Below, one piece after another: positions 14,701 through 27,655 of a stretch of 64,000 bases of DNA (its first letter is position 1; each line of letters begins with the position of its first letter). This stretch comes from Siphonodentalium dalli (Eukaryota; Mollusca; Scaphopoda; Gadilida; Siphonodentaliidae): the NCBI GenBank assembly GCA_032622095.1, contig CP136069.1, positions 103,072,278 to 103,136,277 on the forward strand. The letters are read 5' to 3'. The notes under the pieces were generated by a model. The model was not told where the DNA came from, ran no database searches, and saw nothing but the letters and a program-made list of their open reading frames with translations. A program made the translations under genes and the position numbers.

Positions 14701-15164
14701 GGTCGTTTTCCGTTTATTTCGAAATACTCAGAAACTGATTGCAGTAGGAACGCGAAATCTCTAGCGAATGTAGGCATCGAAGGTTTACTAGATATAATGG
14801 TATCCGGATTTCCGCCCAATGTTTCTTGGCGGAGTTATGGCCCTTTTGCGATTATTTTTCATTGTTATTATTATTATACTTGACACTTTTGTAATCACTA
14901 TTACTCGAAAAGTACAAGAAGTAGGACACCAAAACTTGGTAAGTAGGTTGGGGTACATGAGTTCTAACCATATGGCCCATAACGATTTTGTCCGCGCTTT
15001 CACCGAGGAGTTATCTCCCTTTATTTGAAAAAATGTCATTTTATTATCTCGGAAATTATAAGAAGCAGAGCATCGAAAATTAGACCGTATGCACATCTCG
15101 ATATGCACTACTGCCCACGGGCATAAAAACTTGTGTCCGCGCTTTCCCTGAAGAGTTACTGCCC
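2701..15164. repeat. Satellite array, type B (about 1,434-bp monomer)
   Basis: The phrase 'acttgtgtccgcgctttcc' recurs at about 3,653, 5,087, 6,524, 7,959, 9,394, 10,827, 12,260, 13,695 and 15,130. Spacing is 1,433-1,437 bp, with eight complete monomers and partial ones at both ends. Copies differ only by scattered single bases, so the array is young or homogenised. Each monomer contains older sub-repeats around 'cggagttacgggccctcaaa' (in one monomer near 3,960, 4,250, 4,410 and 4,792). The 69-106 codon frames seen in each monomer overlap on both strands, lack known domains and break with single-base indels, so they are not called genes. The array ends abruptly near 15,164 inside a monomer. 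Confidence 0.97.
4613..4641. repeat. Hairpin in every satellite monomer (example copy)
   Basis: Two 12-base arms (atacttccatgg / ccaaggaagtat, one mismatch) flank a 5-base loop tgtaa. The same hairpin occurs once per monomer, including type A (near 1,258), so it predates the A/B split. Function unknown. Confidence 0.8.
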
Positions 15165-16100
15165 ATAAATAGGGACACACTACACACCAGGATGAATAAA
15201 CCAAGTGTTTTTTGTTTTTTTTTGTTTTTTTTTATAAGTACAGAGCTCTAAACTTTTTATAGCATATTCCGAATTGGACGAGAAATTCGGACTCGAATAT
15301 ACCGCTTAAACATGTTTTTACCCAGGACTTTCCGTGTTACGGGGTACGGAAATATTGCAACTATTTTTCCCGCCAAATCCAAACCGGCTGATTAAAGAGC
15401 AAGATAATGTCGTAGCAGGTACGTTGACATACTTTATGTACGTCCCAGAAGTTTGACGGCTATACTGTAAATGTAACATGCCCAACGGAGAATGCGTGTC
15501 AGGGTGGGTTGAGACATTTGGAAAATTCCACGAAAATTGCAAAGGGGGGAAATTCAAACATCGAGATAAATTTTTTTAACGAGTACATCTGATGGCTAGT
15601 GTTCACGCGCATCTAGAGGGCGATTTTCTAATTTTCAGATGGAACGGTTTACTCGTGACAACACTATATATCATAAATGTGTTTACTTATGTAGTCTATC
15701 ACTAACCGATTTTTAGCCCCAAATCCAAACGGGCTAATGTAGAGCGAGTTTCTCGCAGGCGCATGTAAGCCGGTATACTGTAGGTACGCCTACTAAATTT
15801 GACCGCTCTACTATAAACGCAACCTGCTCAAGGGAGTGTTTGTGTCGAGTGGGTTCAGATTTGGCAAATTCCACCGAAGATCAAATGGGGAAAATTACTC
15901 CGAAAATCAGATATTGAGATACAAACTTTTCGACGAGTGAGTGTGATAAGTAGTATAGAAACGCAAGATTAGGACGCTTTTTAAAGATTTAGATTGGACG
16001 GTTTAACCCTGGTAGCGTTTAACGTTGTAACGGGTGATATATAATACTCAAATTCAAACCCTCTCTTCATGACGCAAATTCAAACGGACTTGTCTAAAAG
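15165..16100. repeat. Diverged tandem repeat, about 345-bp period
   Basis: Related phrases around 'cgctctactataaa' with 'aacctg' following occur near 15,460, 15,800 and 16,150. Each is followed by a similar stretch containing 'aaattcca'. These are old, strongly diverged tandem copies. No coding sequence is supported here. Confidence 0.55.
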
Positions 16101-16109
16101 CAAGGCAAA

Positions 16110-16577
16110 TGCATGAACATGCTCACCGATATACTATACAGGTATGTCCGCTCTACTATAAAAGTAACCTATTGTTACGATTTGACCTGTCCAAAACACT
16201 CCCCGGACAAAAGTTTTCCTAGGTATCAAATTTTGTCGAAATCCGTTCGTTTTACCCGATTTGACCTTGAACTGACCATTTCGAAGGTCAATGTTAGGTC
16301 GGGCCACAATTGGACCCACCCAAAAGACTCCCCGGATAAAAGTACCCCTAGGTATCAAATTTCGTTGAAATCAGTCTGTTTTGCCCTATTTGACCTTGGA
16401 TTTACATTTTTGAACGCCAAGGTCAGGTCGGGGGTCGCGATTTGACCCGTCCGAAACACTCCATGAATAAAAGTACCCATATTTATCAAAGTTTGTCAAA
16501 ATCCGTCCAGCAGTTTTCCCGGTCATAGCTAACAGACAAACAAACAGACAGACAGAAGTCCCAAAATATATATTAAA
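16110..16577 (-). repeat. 127-131-bp tandem repeat, probably the internal part of a Helitron-like element
   Basis: Three copies of a unit containing 'ccaaaacactccccgga' and 'tatcaaatttcgt' occur near 16,182, 16,309 and 16,440. The unit ends with a GACA-type microsatellite and 'cccaaaatatatatta'. Read on the minus strand this is a 5' start resembling the Helitron-like families below. The unit also occurs inside the neighbouring Hel-B copies. Confidence 0.55.
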
Positions 16578-17328
16578 CTAGCAGGTGGACCCGACTTCGA
16601 CCGAGCTCTTTCCCCTTTGGTTTTCGGCGAATTGCGCGATTTGACCTTGAATTGTCAATTTTGAAGGTCAATGTAAGGTGGAGTCACGATTTGACCCGTC
16701 CAAAACACTGCCCGGAAAAAAGTACCCGACAGAAGTACCCGTCGAAATCCATCCTGTTTTACCCGATTTGACCTTGAAGTGATCACTTTGAAGGTCAAGG
16801 TCGGGTCGGGGTCACGATATAACCCGTCCAAAACACCCAGTGGACAAACGTAACCATAGGTATCAAATTTCATGGAAATCCCATCAAAATTCCCGATTTT
16901 ACCTTGAATTGACCCGATTTAAAGGTCACGTCGCACGGGCAAATGAATAGGCGTATGAGACTCCCCATACTAAAGTATCCCTAGACACTAATTTTAATTG
17001 AAATCCACGGCGTTTGACCTTGAAGTGACCCGATTTCAAGGTCAATGTCACGTCGCACGGGCAAATTAATAGGCATATGCCACTCCCCGGCCGTATGTAC
17101 CCCCACATACCAAGTTTCATCAAAATCCCGTGATATTCCGGCGTTTGACCTTGAAATGACCCGATTTCAATGTCAAGGTCACGTCGCACGGGCAAATTAA
17201 TATGCCTATGCCACTCCCCGACCGAAAGTACCTCCACATACCAAGTTTCATCGATATCGGTTCGGCCGTTTTCGAGTTCATCGCGATCACACACACACAC
17301 ACCCTGATCTTCCAAAATGGATAATAGA
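16578..17328 (-). mobile_element. Complete Helitron-like non-autonomous element (Hel-B copy 1)
   Basis: Read on the minus strand it starts TCTATTATCCATTTTGGAAG and ends in CTAG, preceded by an imperfect hairpin (GTCGAAGTCGGG region) and a short spacer. It is flanked by A on the 5' side and T on the 3' side with no target duplication. A 5' TC, 3' CTRR with subterminal hairpin and an AT target are the hallmarks of Helitrons. Inside are about 130-bp tandem repeats ('tttgaccttgaa', 'caaggtcacgtcgcacgggc'). There is no Rep/helicase gene, so any mobility would be in trans. Confidence 0.6.
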
Positions 17329-18700
17329 TTTAGAAATGACAATGCAAGTGCACCATCGGATCAAAAGGCACCAATATGCATTCGTATAAAGAGGAACACA
17401 TACACACGCATAACACTCACATGGGATGGGATGGGATGGGATACCATGGAAGTATATCTGATTCCATGGAATCTGACCTCTAGTTATAATTGTTGTTAGA
17501 GTGAACATGGCAGTAAAGTTGCCGCATTCGTTACCTAACGGGTGTGTAGTGGTTGCTATGGACATACCCACATTTGAAAGCATACCATATGTATGAGTTT
17601 CTGGTAATTTAACTGATATAACTGTTTCATGATATGGTATGAGTTTTGGGAAATTTGCATGATATAATTGTTTCATAATATGTCATATTATGCTCATATT
17701 GACAATAATACATAACTAAAGGTTGTTGTGTTGTGTACTGACGCATTCTCGTGTGGCAAATTGGTATTGAGGTTTCATTGTTGCTAGGTAACCACCTACC
17801 ATTGACAAATCTTCTTTAAACTGACAGACTGTTCAGTTAGTTTTATCAGAATCACATACCTGTGTGGAGTTTACTATTGTTTCTTCCATGATTCGATTTT
17901 TGGAATACATTTTGATGAGACATGTAAAAATATTGACCCACATTTATGTCGATACCACCTGAACCCCCTCCATGGAATCCGACATTTGCACTACATTTGA
18001 CAATGGCATCAATGCAGAACACTCTATCACGGTGTGGTAGAATCCGCATACCAGTTGCTATACGGTATGAACTAACTGTGTTTCTTTCATATCCATGCCA
18101 TAACTACATATATGTCAATACATGGTCATGAGTCATTTACAAGTCTATAGGAGCTCGTACATGAGCGTGGACTATATATTTCAGATTGAGATACCATGAA
18201 CTACCCTTTGGAACCGGTGACTAATACCCATTTACATGGGTAGCCATGGGCCCATTACCAACCCACAGTTACTAAGGAACAGCACCCAATGACGTGTCTT
18301 AACTACTGTGTCCATGTCATAGAAAGGGGCCTGGGCCGATGATATACTATTTAGGGTTCGTTCTATTGATTTGCCTGGGTACATGTCATGTGTACATAAC
18401 TATAGACACTTGTGTATTTGCACTACATGTGGTGTTACTTTAAACATATTTTATTTGTAATAATACAAAGTGGATTGGGGCACAAGTTACATAACTTAAT
18501 GAGCCCCTCTCCAGTATACATTGTTACAAAATTACATAATTGACAAAGTGGCACAATAAGTAACTTATTTACAGCTGTGTGGAATGTGAGAGAATGGTGA
18601 CTGGTGAATGATGATCTTGCGGATCGTTAGGAAAGGATGATGTAAGGTGGTGGGGGTGCCAACGTCGATTGTGTTTATTTAAAACATTGTTATGGCCGAG
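17329..18700. other. No gene seen; short local repeats
   Basis: The sequence is AT-rich. It contains gggat repeated four times near 17,425 and a diverged duplication of about 50 bp around 'gatataactgtttcat' (17,600-17,690). Open frames are short and unrecognised. Confidence 0.5.
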
Positions 18701-18764
18701 CAAGTACCAGGTCGAAAAAAACAATAAACAACAATAAACTTATTAATTAAGTTAATATCATTTG

Positions 18765-19421
18765 TCAGAAACGTTTAGTTTCCGTAATAAAATGTTGTAC
18801 TATTTTGAACAATTTCACATTTTGTTTTATATCTATGTTTTGGATGCCAGAAAGTAAATCATTCATATGTGTTAATTTGAGTCCTTCTCTGTGTAGCGAA
18901 TGATACATTTCTATTCGTTCTGATTGGTACAGGGAACACATGAAAAGGTAATGATATGCATCTTCGCATTGGTTGCCGCATGCGCAACGTGGGCTGTCAG
19001 ATATGTAGTTTTGGAATTTATCAGACTTTAGATCACTGCAATAGTTCCGTAATTTTGCGTGAAGTACGTTACATTGCCTGCGTCCCGTGTAGAAATACCT
19101 CGGGGGTCTAGTGACGGGGTCAATTATTCTAAGATACGTTTTGAAATCTGAAATTGTGGGGGCATCCGTTATTACGGACGGCATGTCATTCCACGCTTTT
19201 ATGGTTGAAGGGAAAAATGACTTTTTGTAATTCTCAGTGTTACTGAAATATGTGTAGAATTTTTCGGGATATCTGAATTCATACTCTGATATGTCAGCTA
19301 TTCTGGGTGGTAATATGTTTGTGAGATAAATAGGGGCATTCCGATTGATAATGTTGTACATAGTTTGTAATTTGTGTAATTCACGCCTCCTTCTCAGTGG
19401 GGGCCAGCCATTGTGTTTATA
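18765..19421 (-). pseudogene. 3' end of a non-LTR retrotransposon (LINE) ORF2, 5'-truncated
   Basis: A minus-strand frame stays open from 19,421 to a stop at 18,765; the first in-frame Met (19,361) begins a 198-residue stretch. It resembles the tail of jockey/CR1-type LINE polyproteins, beyond the reverse transcriptase fingers/palm. An arginine-rich thumb-like stretch lies upstream of the Met, then WNDMP (residues 57-61), a 'RYFYTGRRQCNVLHAKLRNY' block (88-107), and a Cys/His cluster C126-x-C128...H137...C142 typical of the C-terminal nucleic-acid-binding region. The RT catalytic core is absent: an in-frame stop lies just upstream and no RT motif follows. It is therefore a dead 5'-truncated insertion, as usual for LINEs. 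Clade assignment is tentative; the truncated-LINE call is fairly firm. Confidence 0.75.
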
Positions 19422-19439
19422 TCAGAGACTGTGGTGTTC

Positions 19440-20560
19440 ATATGGGTCCATAGCGTATGCGTGGCTGTGGTTATAACATAGATAGTCATGGCACATGTAC
19501 ATTCATGGGATGGGTTCATGTTTTACATATAAATGTCTTGTAATAAAGTCATAACTAAATCAGCCTGGATACATGGGCTGTCCATAGTGGCCCGTCTCAA
19601 TTTCCTACCTATATGAGCCTGGGTCCATAGCCAAGCTATGGTGGTGCACACGACCAATCGATAGGGACCTTCATGCTATAGGGCGTTGGTCGAATGGCTG
19701 AAAACGGACGTACGTATACGGTATTCATATAGTATAGAGACGTGGATCCATGCACCAGCATATATGTGAATCTATGAAATGATTGATAACGCCGGTGCGT
19801 AGCTTTTATTTAGGGACATGTGGCCATGTCCTACATATAGGCACCTGTATCACTGCATACATCATAATAGTCACTTGTGTATTAACACTATTTAAACTTG
19901 CCTGGGTCTTTGGTGTAGATATATCACGTACGAGGGGTGGGTCCATATCCTACATATAGACAAACACCTGCTTATGCCTGGGTATAATTCAATATGGCAT
20001 ACATATATCGGCATTGGTCCATGGCCTACACGTATGGATATGTGTCCATGGCCAACATACAGTGCCATATGTGTATGGGCTATTTATAAGGCCCCCCCCC
20101 CATCCTTAACTTTCGTCTATGTGGCATCGGTCCAATATCTATATATAGGTTGGTCTGTCATAAAACTGTCTCATATGTTCATACCATATATAGGTTCCTG
20201 AAGCCATGGTGCACTAATCTATTGTGCATCGGGCTTGGTCTATGGTATCTTAGTACATGGTCTATCTGTGGGCACTTGGTTATTTGCACCATGTAACAGT
20301 GTCATGGTCATGATCATAGATATCATACATGTATGGTTATATGAAGCGGTCTGGTTCATGGACTATACATATCCTACGTACATAGCATATATGTATGGAC
20401 ATGGGTCCTGTGAGTATATATGTGCCTGGGTTCCTAACCTAACTATTGTAGGCTAGGGCCATGGCTAACATATTGGTGGCTGACCCTAGCTATGTTCTTC
20501 ATATATAGTAGAGTTGGTCCGTGACTTACATTATATAACTAGCTGTCTGGGTCTATGGCT
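19440..20560. repeat. Degenerate minisatellite-like region
   Basis: Variants of 'gggtccatggcctacatata' recur every few tens of bases through this stretch, too diverged to define one period. Similar phrases begin near 18,130. No coding evidence. Confidence 0.5.
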
Positions 20561-21170
20561 TATATAACTATTATGGCCATGCCTCATATTAAATATAAGC
20601 AACAACTTTTCAACTCTCACTTTGAATTCCCGATATCTAAACTGATGGACCACAACGGATAAGTGTACCCATATTCTGGTTAGACTCACACTAACAACAT
20701 TTATAATTGTTTTCACCATAAAAACGTTAATACTACCATAATATCAGTCATATGTGCATGTTTGTATTTCGGGTGTGACCCTGGCAACAGTTACCACTCA
20801 TATAAGTAAGAATTATATGGGGTTTTTTCCAGCCATCTCAACTCTAACAAGAACTATTCTAATTGCTTTCAACACAAAAGTGCTATTAGGTGTAGTTTAG
20901 TTTGTTAAAGCTACCATAATATCAGTCATATGTGCATTTTTAGATTGTGTGTGCGTCCCTAGCAACCGCCACCCATTGTAAGTAAGTAATATGGCAATTT
21001 GTCAGTCAGGTCAAAACTGACAACAAATATGTTCACCATAAACATGCTACACGACGTAGTTTAGTTTGTTAGAACACGTATAATATCAGTCATATGCATT
21101 AATCCGATGCCGGGTAGTTGCCTAGCAACCGTTGCTAAGAAGAGCCTGTTGCAAATGACGCCACATGTGA
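20560..21170. repeat. Three diverged copies of an about 170-bp repeat with X-box-like motifs
   Basis: The phrase 'ataatatcagtcatatg' occurs near 20,737, 20,913 and 21,080. Each is followed by a variant of 'cctagcaaccg'. The third copy has gttgcctagcaacc, which matches the RFX X-box palindrome pattern. This may be coincidence within a repeat. Confidence 0.5.
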
Positions 21171-23060
21171 AAATGAGCAGTAGCGTATAAGGAACATATG
21201 TGTCAAGTTTCATGCTTGTATTGCCCTTTTCACAGTTGGTGTGTTTTCTACAACAAGCACTTGGGCTAGCGGAAGGACAAAATGTGACGAGAGCCAGTTT
21301 AGGGGATAGGGTTATTTTTTACAAGTATTGACCACTTATCATAGGTATAGTTGCTAATCCCGCATATTATGTTGGAGGAGTGATATCTGTGCAGTTTTTT
21401 AAACAAATTGCTTGCGCCTACGTAATGAATAGCCCGAGAAATTTGACATCGAATAATACAGATTGTCTGAAAAAATTGTCATTTTTTGGGTTCATTATGT
21501 TATTTTATATCCATATCTGCGAAATTCATTCAAATCCCCCCGTTGAATTTGTATCTCTGGTTCGAGAATTGTGTATTGAACAATATTGAGTACATTTGGT
21601 ATATGTTTCGGCTGAAAAATTGTTATAACATCCCATTATTCCTATGATTGTGAAAAATATATAAGTTTTTATTTTTTTATGAAAAAAATAGGTTAACTCC
21701 GAAAGCTCAACTCCGATTTTAGGGGACTTTTCGTGACGCATCCGCGATGTTATGGCCTAAATAATATTAAAAAAAATCAGCTTTCCGGGATTTATTTCCT
21801 TACTTTTCCCCTTTCACGCCTAATGTGCCTGGACTATACACCTTTCAATAGCAAGGGAATGATTACTTACTCTCATGCGCGTAAATATTGTACGGTCAGT
21901 TTGGGAAGGATTGTGGATAAGGTTGGTTCTAACTCGAAGTTTCGTTTGAAACGGCTTTTTCTCTCCAGATTTCGAAGTTCTACCAAGCATCTGACCCGAA
22001 AATCTTCAACATGGTTTGTCTAGAGCTGTCTTTTGAATTAAATGAGAGTAGTAAGAAGAACGCCACTACTCTGACCTCTAGGATTTTGAAGTTTGAGTAC
22101 CAGTTTTTCCGCTATATGTTGTTCAAAGACCACGTCTTGTAATAAACTGCTCGTGCAACATGAGGAAATTTTAAAAGCGTAGAAAGCCATTCTATACAAA
22201 GCGTAAATATATAACGGATATATAGCTTCCTAGTTCAGATCGGACAGCATTATTAAATGCATATTTTCCAACTCCAAGAATATCTTTGCAATGTGATATA
22301 CATGAACTTTTTCACACGAATAAAGTTCTTTACTGTGTTTAGTTATTCCTGTTGCCCAAATTTCATTTCCGTTTTAGAGGATGGGTTTAATTAATTTATC
22401 ACATAATTAGCCCCTAAACCCGACCTCGTATTTTTAGTGAGACACGCGTGTATTATCGGAACGTGCAGTGCATTATCCGAACGCGCAGTAATGCCGGAAA
22501 TTTTTCAGTTCTGATTATTAGAATATAATTATGTGTTGGGTTATTTAGTTTTGACTGTGAGATAAACATGGGCTGATCAATTTTAAATTGAACTATACTT
22601 TTTCTTGCAGGTGTCTTTACTTCGTCCTTGGTTGTGATAAGGAAATCAATGTTAATTGTTTTAAAAACCCCAGCCGTTTCGAGACCGATTTTCCTTGCTG
22701 AAATATGATTATGTGATAATTCTCTCTCAAATTCGTCGCAAATTATACGAAATTTATTAACCTCATCTGCTAAATTCGATTCGATCCTCGCTAAAGTTCG
22801 GTCGAATCGAATTTAGTGCACTCGGTTAATAAATGTCGTATGGGGGTTGCGGTTTCAATTTATGGTATATTGAATTAATAAAATTAATTACTTAACAACA
22901 AAATACCATCAATAACACAGAACATGGCATTCGGAAAATAAAATGACACAATGCATGTACTTTACCCTAATTTCAAAAGGCACAGTATGTATCTACAATG
23001 TGCAGCGGCATTTTTATAATTGATTTGATTGGTTGGGGTTTAGCGTCGTTTTAGCAACAA
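21171..23060. other. Anonymous AT-rich DNA, no gene seen
   Basis: Open frames up to 96 codons (21,733-22,023) show no recognisable domain or intron structure. The only structured item is the hairpin at 22,745-22,841. Confidence 0.5.
22745..22841. repeat. Large imperfect hairpin
   Basis: Arms pair in two blocks: atacgaaatttattaacc with ggttaataaatgtcgtat (one mismatch), and taaattcgattcga with its exact complement tcgaatcgaattta. An 8-base internal loop lies on each side between the blocks, with a terminal loop of about 17 bases. It is possibly a miniature transposon remnant. Confidence 0.75.
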
Positions 23061-23099
23061 AGCCATATCACGACGCGGCAGTTTTAACATAGTGAAAAC

Positions 23100-23345
23100 T
23101 ATTATTGTGATGATGACAGTGACTATGGTGATGAATATGCGACGATGATGATTTATGATGGTGATTATGTTGGTGACGATGACGAGAGCGAAGATAATAC
23201 GATGGTGGTGACGACGACAAAGGCGACTGCCATTGACGGCGATGATAACGACGATGATGATGATGGTGACGACTATGAGGATGGTGATATGGAGTATGAC
23301 AACAATTATGGTGATGTATAATGGTTATAATGATGAGAATAATAG
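23100..23345. repeat. GAT/GAC-rich low-complexity tract
   Basis: Impure runs of gatgat, gacgac and ggtgat. The minus strand reads as a His-rich open frame (23,068-23,358), which is an artefact of the trinucleotide composition. Confidence 0.85.
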
Positions 23346-25011
23346 TAAAAATGGGCACCCCATTACCATAAGAAAATGCAAGCCACCAAACAGTGGCCCC
23401 GTTTTGTAAATAAATGTATATATGTTACTTATTACTCTGTGTTCGCCCCTCAATTGTGGCGTTGAGTTAAATAAACATTAAAATTCACGTGGGATTTCTG
23501 AAGAAATCCACTTAGTATGTCATCAAGAAATGAATGTAAATATTCGCTATTATAGATTTCGTTATTTACCTGTTATCCTTCGCTGCTCTAGAAATTAAAC
23601 ACATCCAGACGAATGACATCTTGATAAGGAAAAAGGTGGTATATAATCGAGACAATGCTATTTCCTCATCGGTAATGGGTTGGGTATTTTTTACAAGGAA
23701 GCGAGCACGCGACGTCCTTATGATTCCGGCTAAACTTCCACAAATGCGTGTGTTGAAGCATGCTGGCCTTTGTGATTGAACGGCATAGCTTTAACTCTCT
23801 TTCTGCCGCTATCGCCAGTTCGTTGGCGGTCCTTTGTGTGCATGTGCGCAAAAAATAAATTAGATGTAGTGCGGGATTTCATACACGACAATCAGGTTCA
23901 TCATGTGTGGTACAGTTGTTCATTGATTCGTGTATATATTATTTAAATACAAAACCGCACACACACGACCCCGCCCATTCATATTCGCCAGTCTGGACTA
24001 TTTAATAATCCGGAAAGCTTTTGTTAGAGTGTTTGGCAATTAGAGGTTATTACTTGGTTAAATACCGGCCGTGATATCAGCCAGAGATAAATTCATAGCA
24101 GACTGAGACCGGGGCCATATTCGCCGACTTGTTCTATTTCACAAGTTCTGGTCCGCCTCAATACTATTGACACACAGTTAGTGGTTAAGAATCAACAAAC
24201 ACGGACGATTAGTGCAATGATCGCATGAAAAAAAAAACCCACTTTCTGTTGTCTTCGACTCTTAGCGAGTATATATAAAAAGGATAACTTGAGTTCTTTA
24301 TAGCGCGTCCGACTTGTAATGGTGTCAACTCACTAGCATTAATTCACCGCCCTCCATGCAGAAGATTAGTGAGTCTCACGTAACAGTGGCTTGGTTGATT
24401 AAGCGATATCTGGCTGTTCTCACCTGGACGCGAAATAGGAACCTAGCGTGTTGGGCAAGCGAATATATATTTCTGGACGACACCCCCGTGTGCTTTGCTT
24501 TTGCTCACTCAATTTTTCGAGAACATCACCCACTAGTATATATAGTTCCTGGCATTCCACGCTGAAAAAACATATGCCGGTATATAGTAGAAAATGTCAA
24601 TGAAGCATATAGGATTGAACAGAATTTAAAATAAAATCAGTGTCATTCTCAATATGCTCGCGATATGGAGGGACCACTGTCGGTCAAAATCGAGGACCAA
24701 GATGTCACTAAAAGCGGACAGTGCAGTAAATATGCGTAGCACGTAAGGAATTATGATGAGTTTTCGCGTGTATTTATATGTATCTGAGACTGATCAATTG
24801 GACTGCAAATGTCATCTGAAATATGAATCCATAACATGTTCGAAATAGCGTGTACATATCTATTCTGAACCGATTTTAATTTAAATTAATTCAACATCCA
24901 TCTCAGCATTCAAATTTGCGATTCCAAAAAGGTGAATTTCAAAGGTGATAACGTGATGCCATGCAGCAACCGGATATTCGTTTAGTATTAACATATATAT
25001 ATATATATATA
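23346..25011. other. Anonymous DNA, no gene seen
   Basis: Only short unrecognised open frames occur. A short (TA)n run at about 24,992-25,010 abuts the next Helitron-like element. Confidence 0.5.
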
Positions 25012-25729
25012 CTAGAAGGTGACCCGACTTCGTCCGGGCTTTGACCTTGAATTGACTATTTTGAAGGTCAAGGTCAGGTGGGGTCAAACACCAACACCCC
25101 AAAAATGGTGGAAATCGGCCCAGCGGATACCGGGAAATCGGCCCAGCGGATACCGAGATACCGTATGCATCAAATTTCGTCCGTAAAAATCCGCCAGTTT
25201 AACCCGATTTGATTTCCATTCAAGTATATAAACGCGCCTCATATACACACGCTCATTAATTATTAAGTTTCAACGTAAAGATAAATTACCATCGGTGCCC
25301 GAGATATCGCCAAGACGTCTGAAACAGTCAAATGCATCGGCCGGTTAAGCGTTAACGTGATCTAACGTTATGACCTCTAACGACGTCATAGAAGTTACGC
25401 ATTGTTTTTATCCTGATGGAAGCTATAGTACCACTTCTTCTTGATAATTGAGGCAGATAACTAAAACGGATACATACGCATCATATATCGTTGGAAAGAG
25501 GAAACACGAAAGATTCTCACAGTCCCGTAACACAGCGTAAAAACAGATTTGACCTCGGCGCGTGAAAAGTTGACCTCGGATCTGAAAATTAATATGCCTA
25601 TGTCACCCCCGGCCGAAAATACACCCACATACCAAGTTTCATCGAAATCGGTTCTGCCGTTTTCGAGTCCATCGATTACAGACAGACAGACATATATACA
25701 CCCCCCACACACACCCCGATCTATATATA
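25012..25729 (-). mobile_element. Helitron-like element, Hel-B copy 2 (5' end truncated)
   Basis: On the minus strand the 3' end is a hairpin formed by CCCGGAC-GAA-GTCGGG followed by TCACCTTCTAG at 25,012. The interior includes a segment shared with 31,590-31,900 and with 37,561-38,000 ('gccaagacgtctgaaaca', 'cgatttaacc'-type sequences). The 5' start lacks the usual TCTATTATATATTTTGGA and abuts the next copy. Confidence 0.6.

Positions 25730-27655
<1,926 letters not shown>

Noticed and set aside
16113-17342. Several 60-138 codon frames with recurring peptides such as [15 protein letters not shown]
   Set aside because: They are translations of the 130-bp Hel-B internal repeats and occur in several frames and copies with stops between.
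23068-23358. His-rich 96-codon frame
   Set aside because: Translation of a GAT/GAC low-complexity tract.
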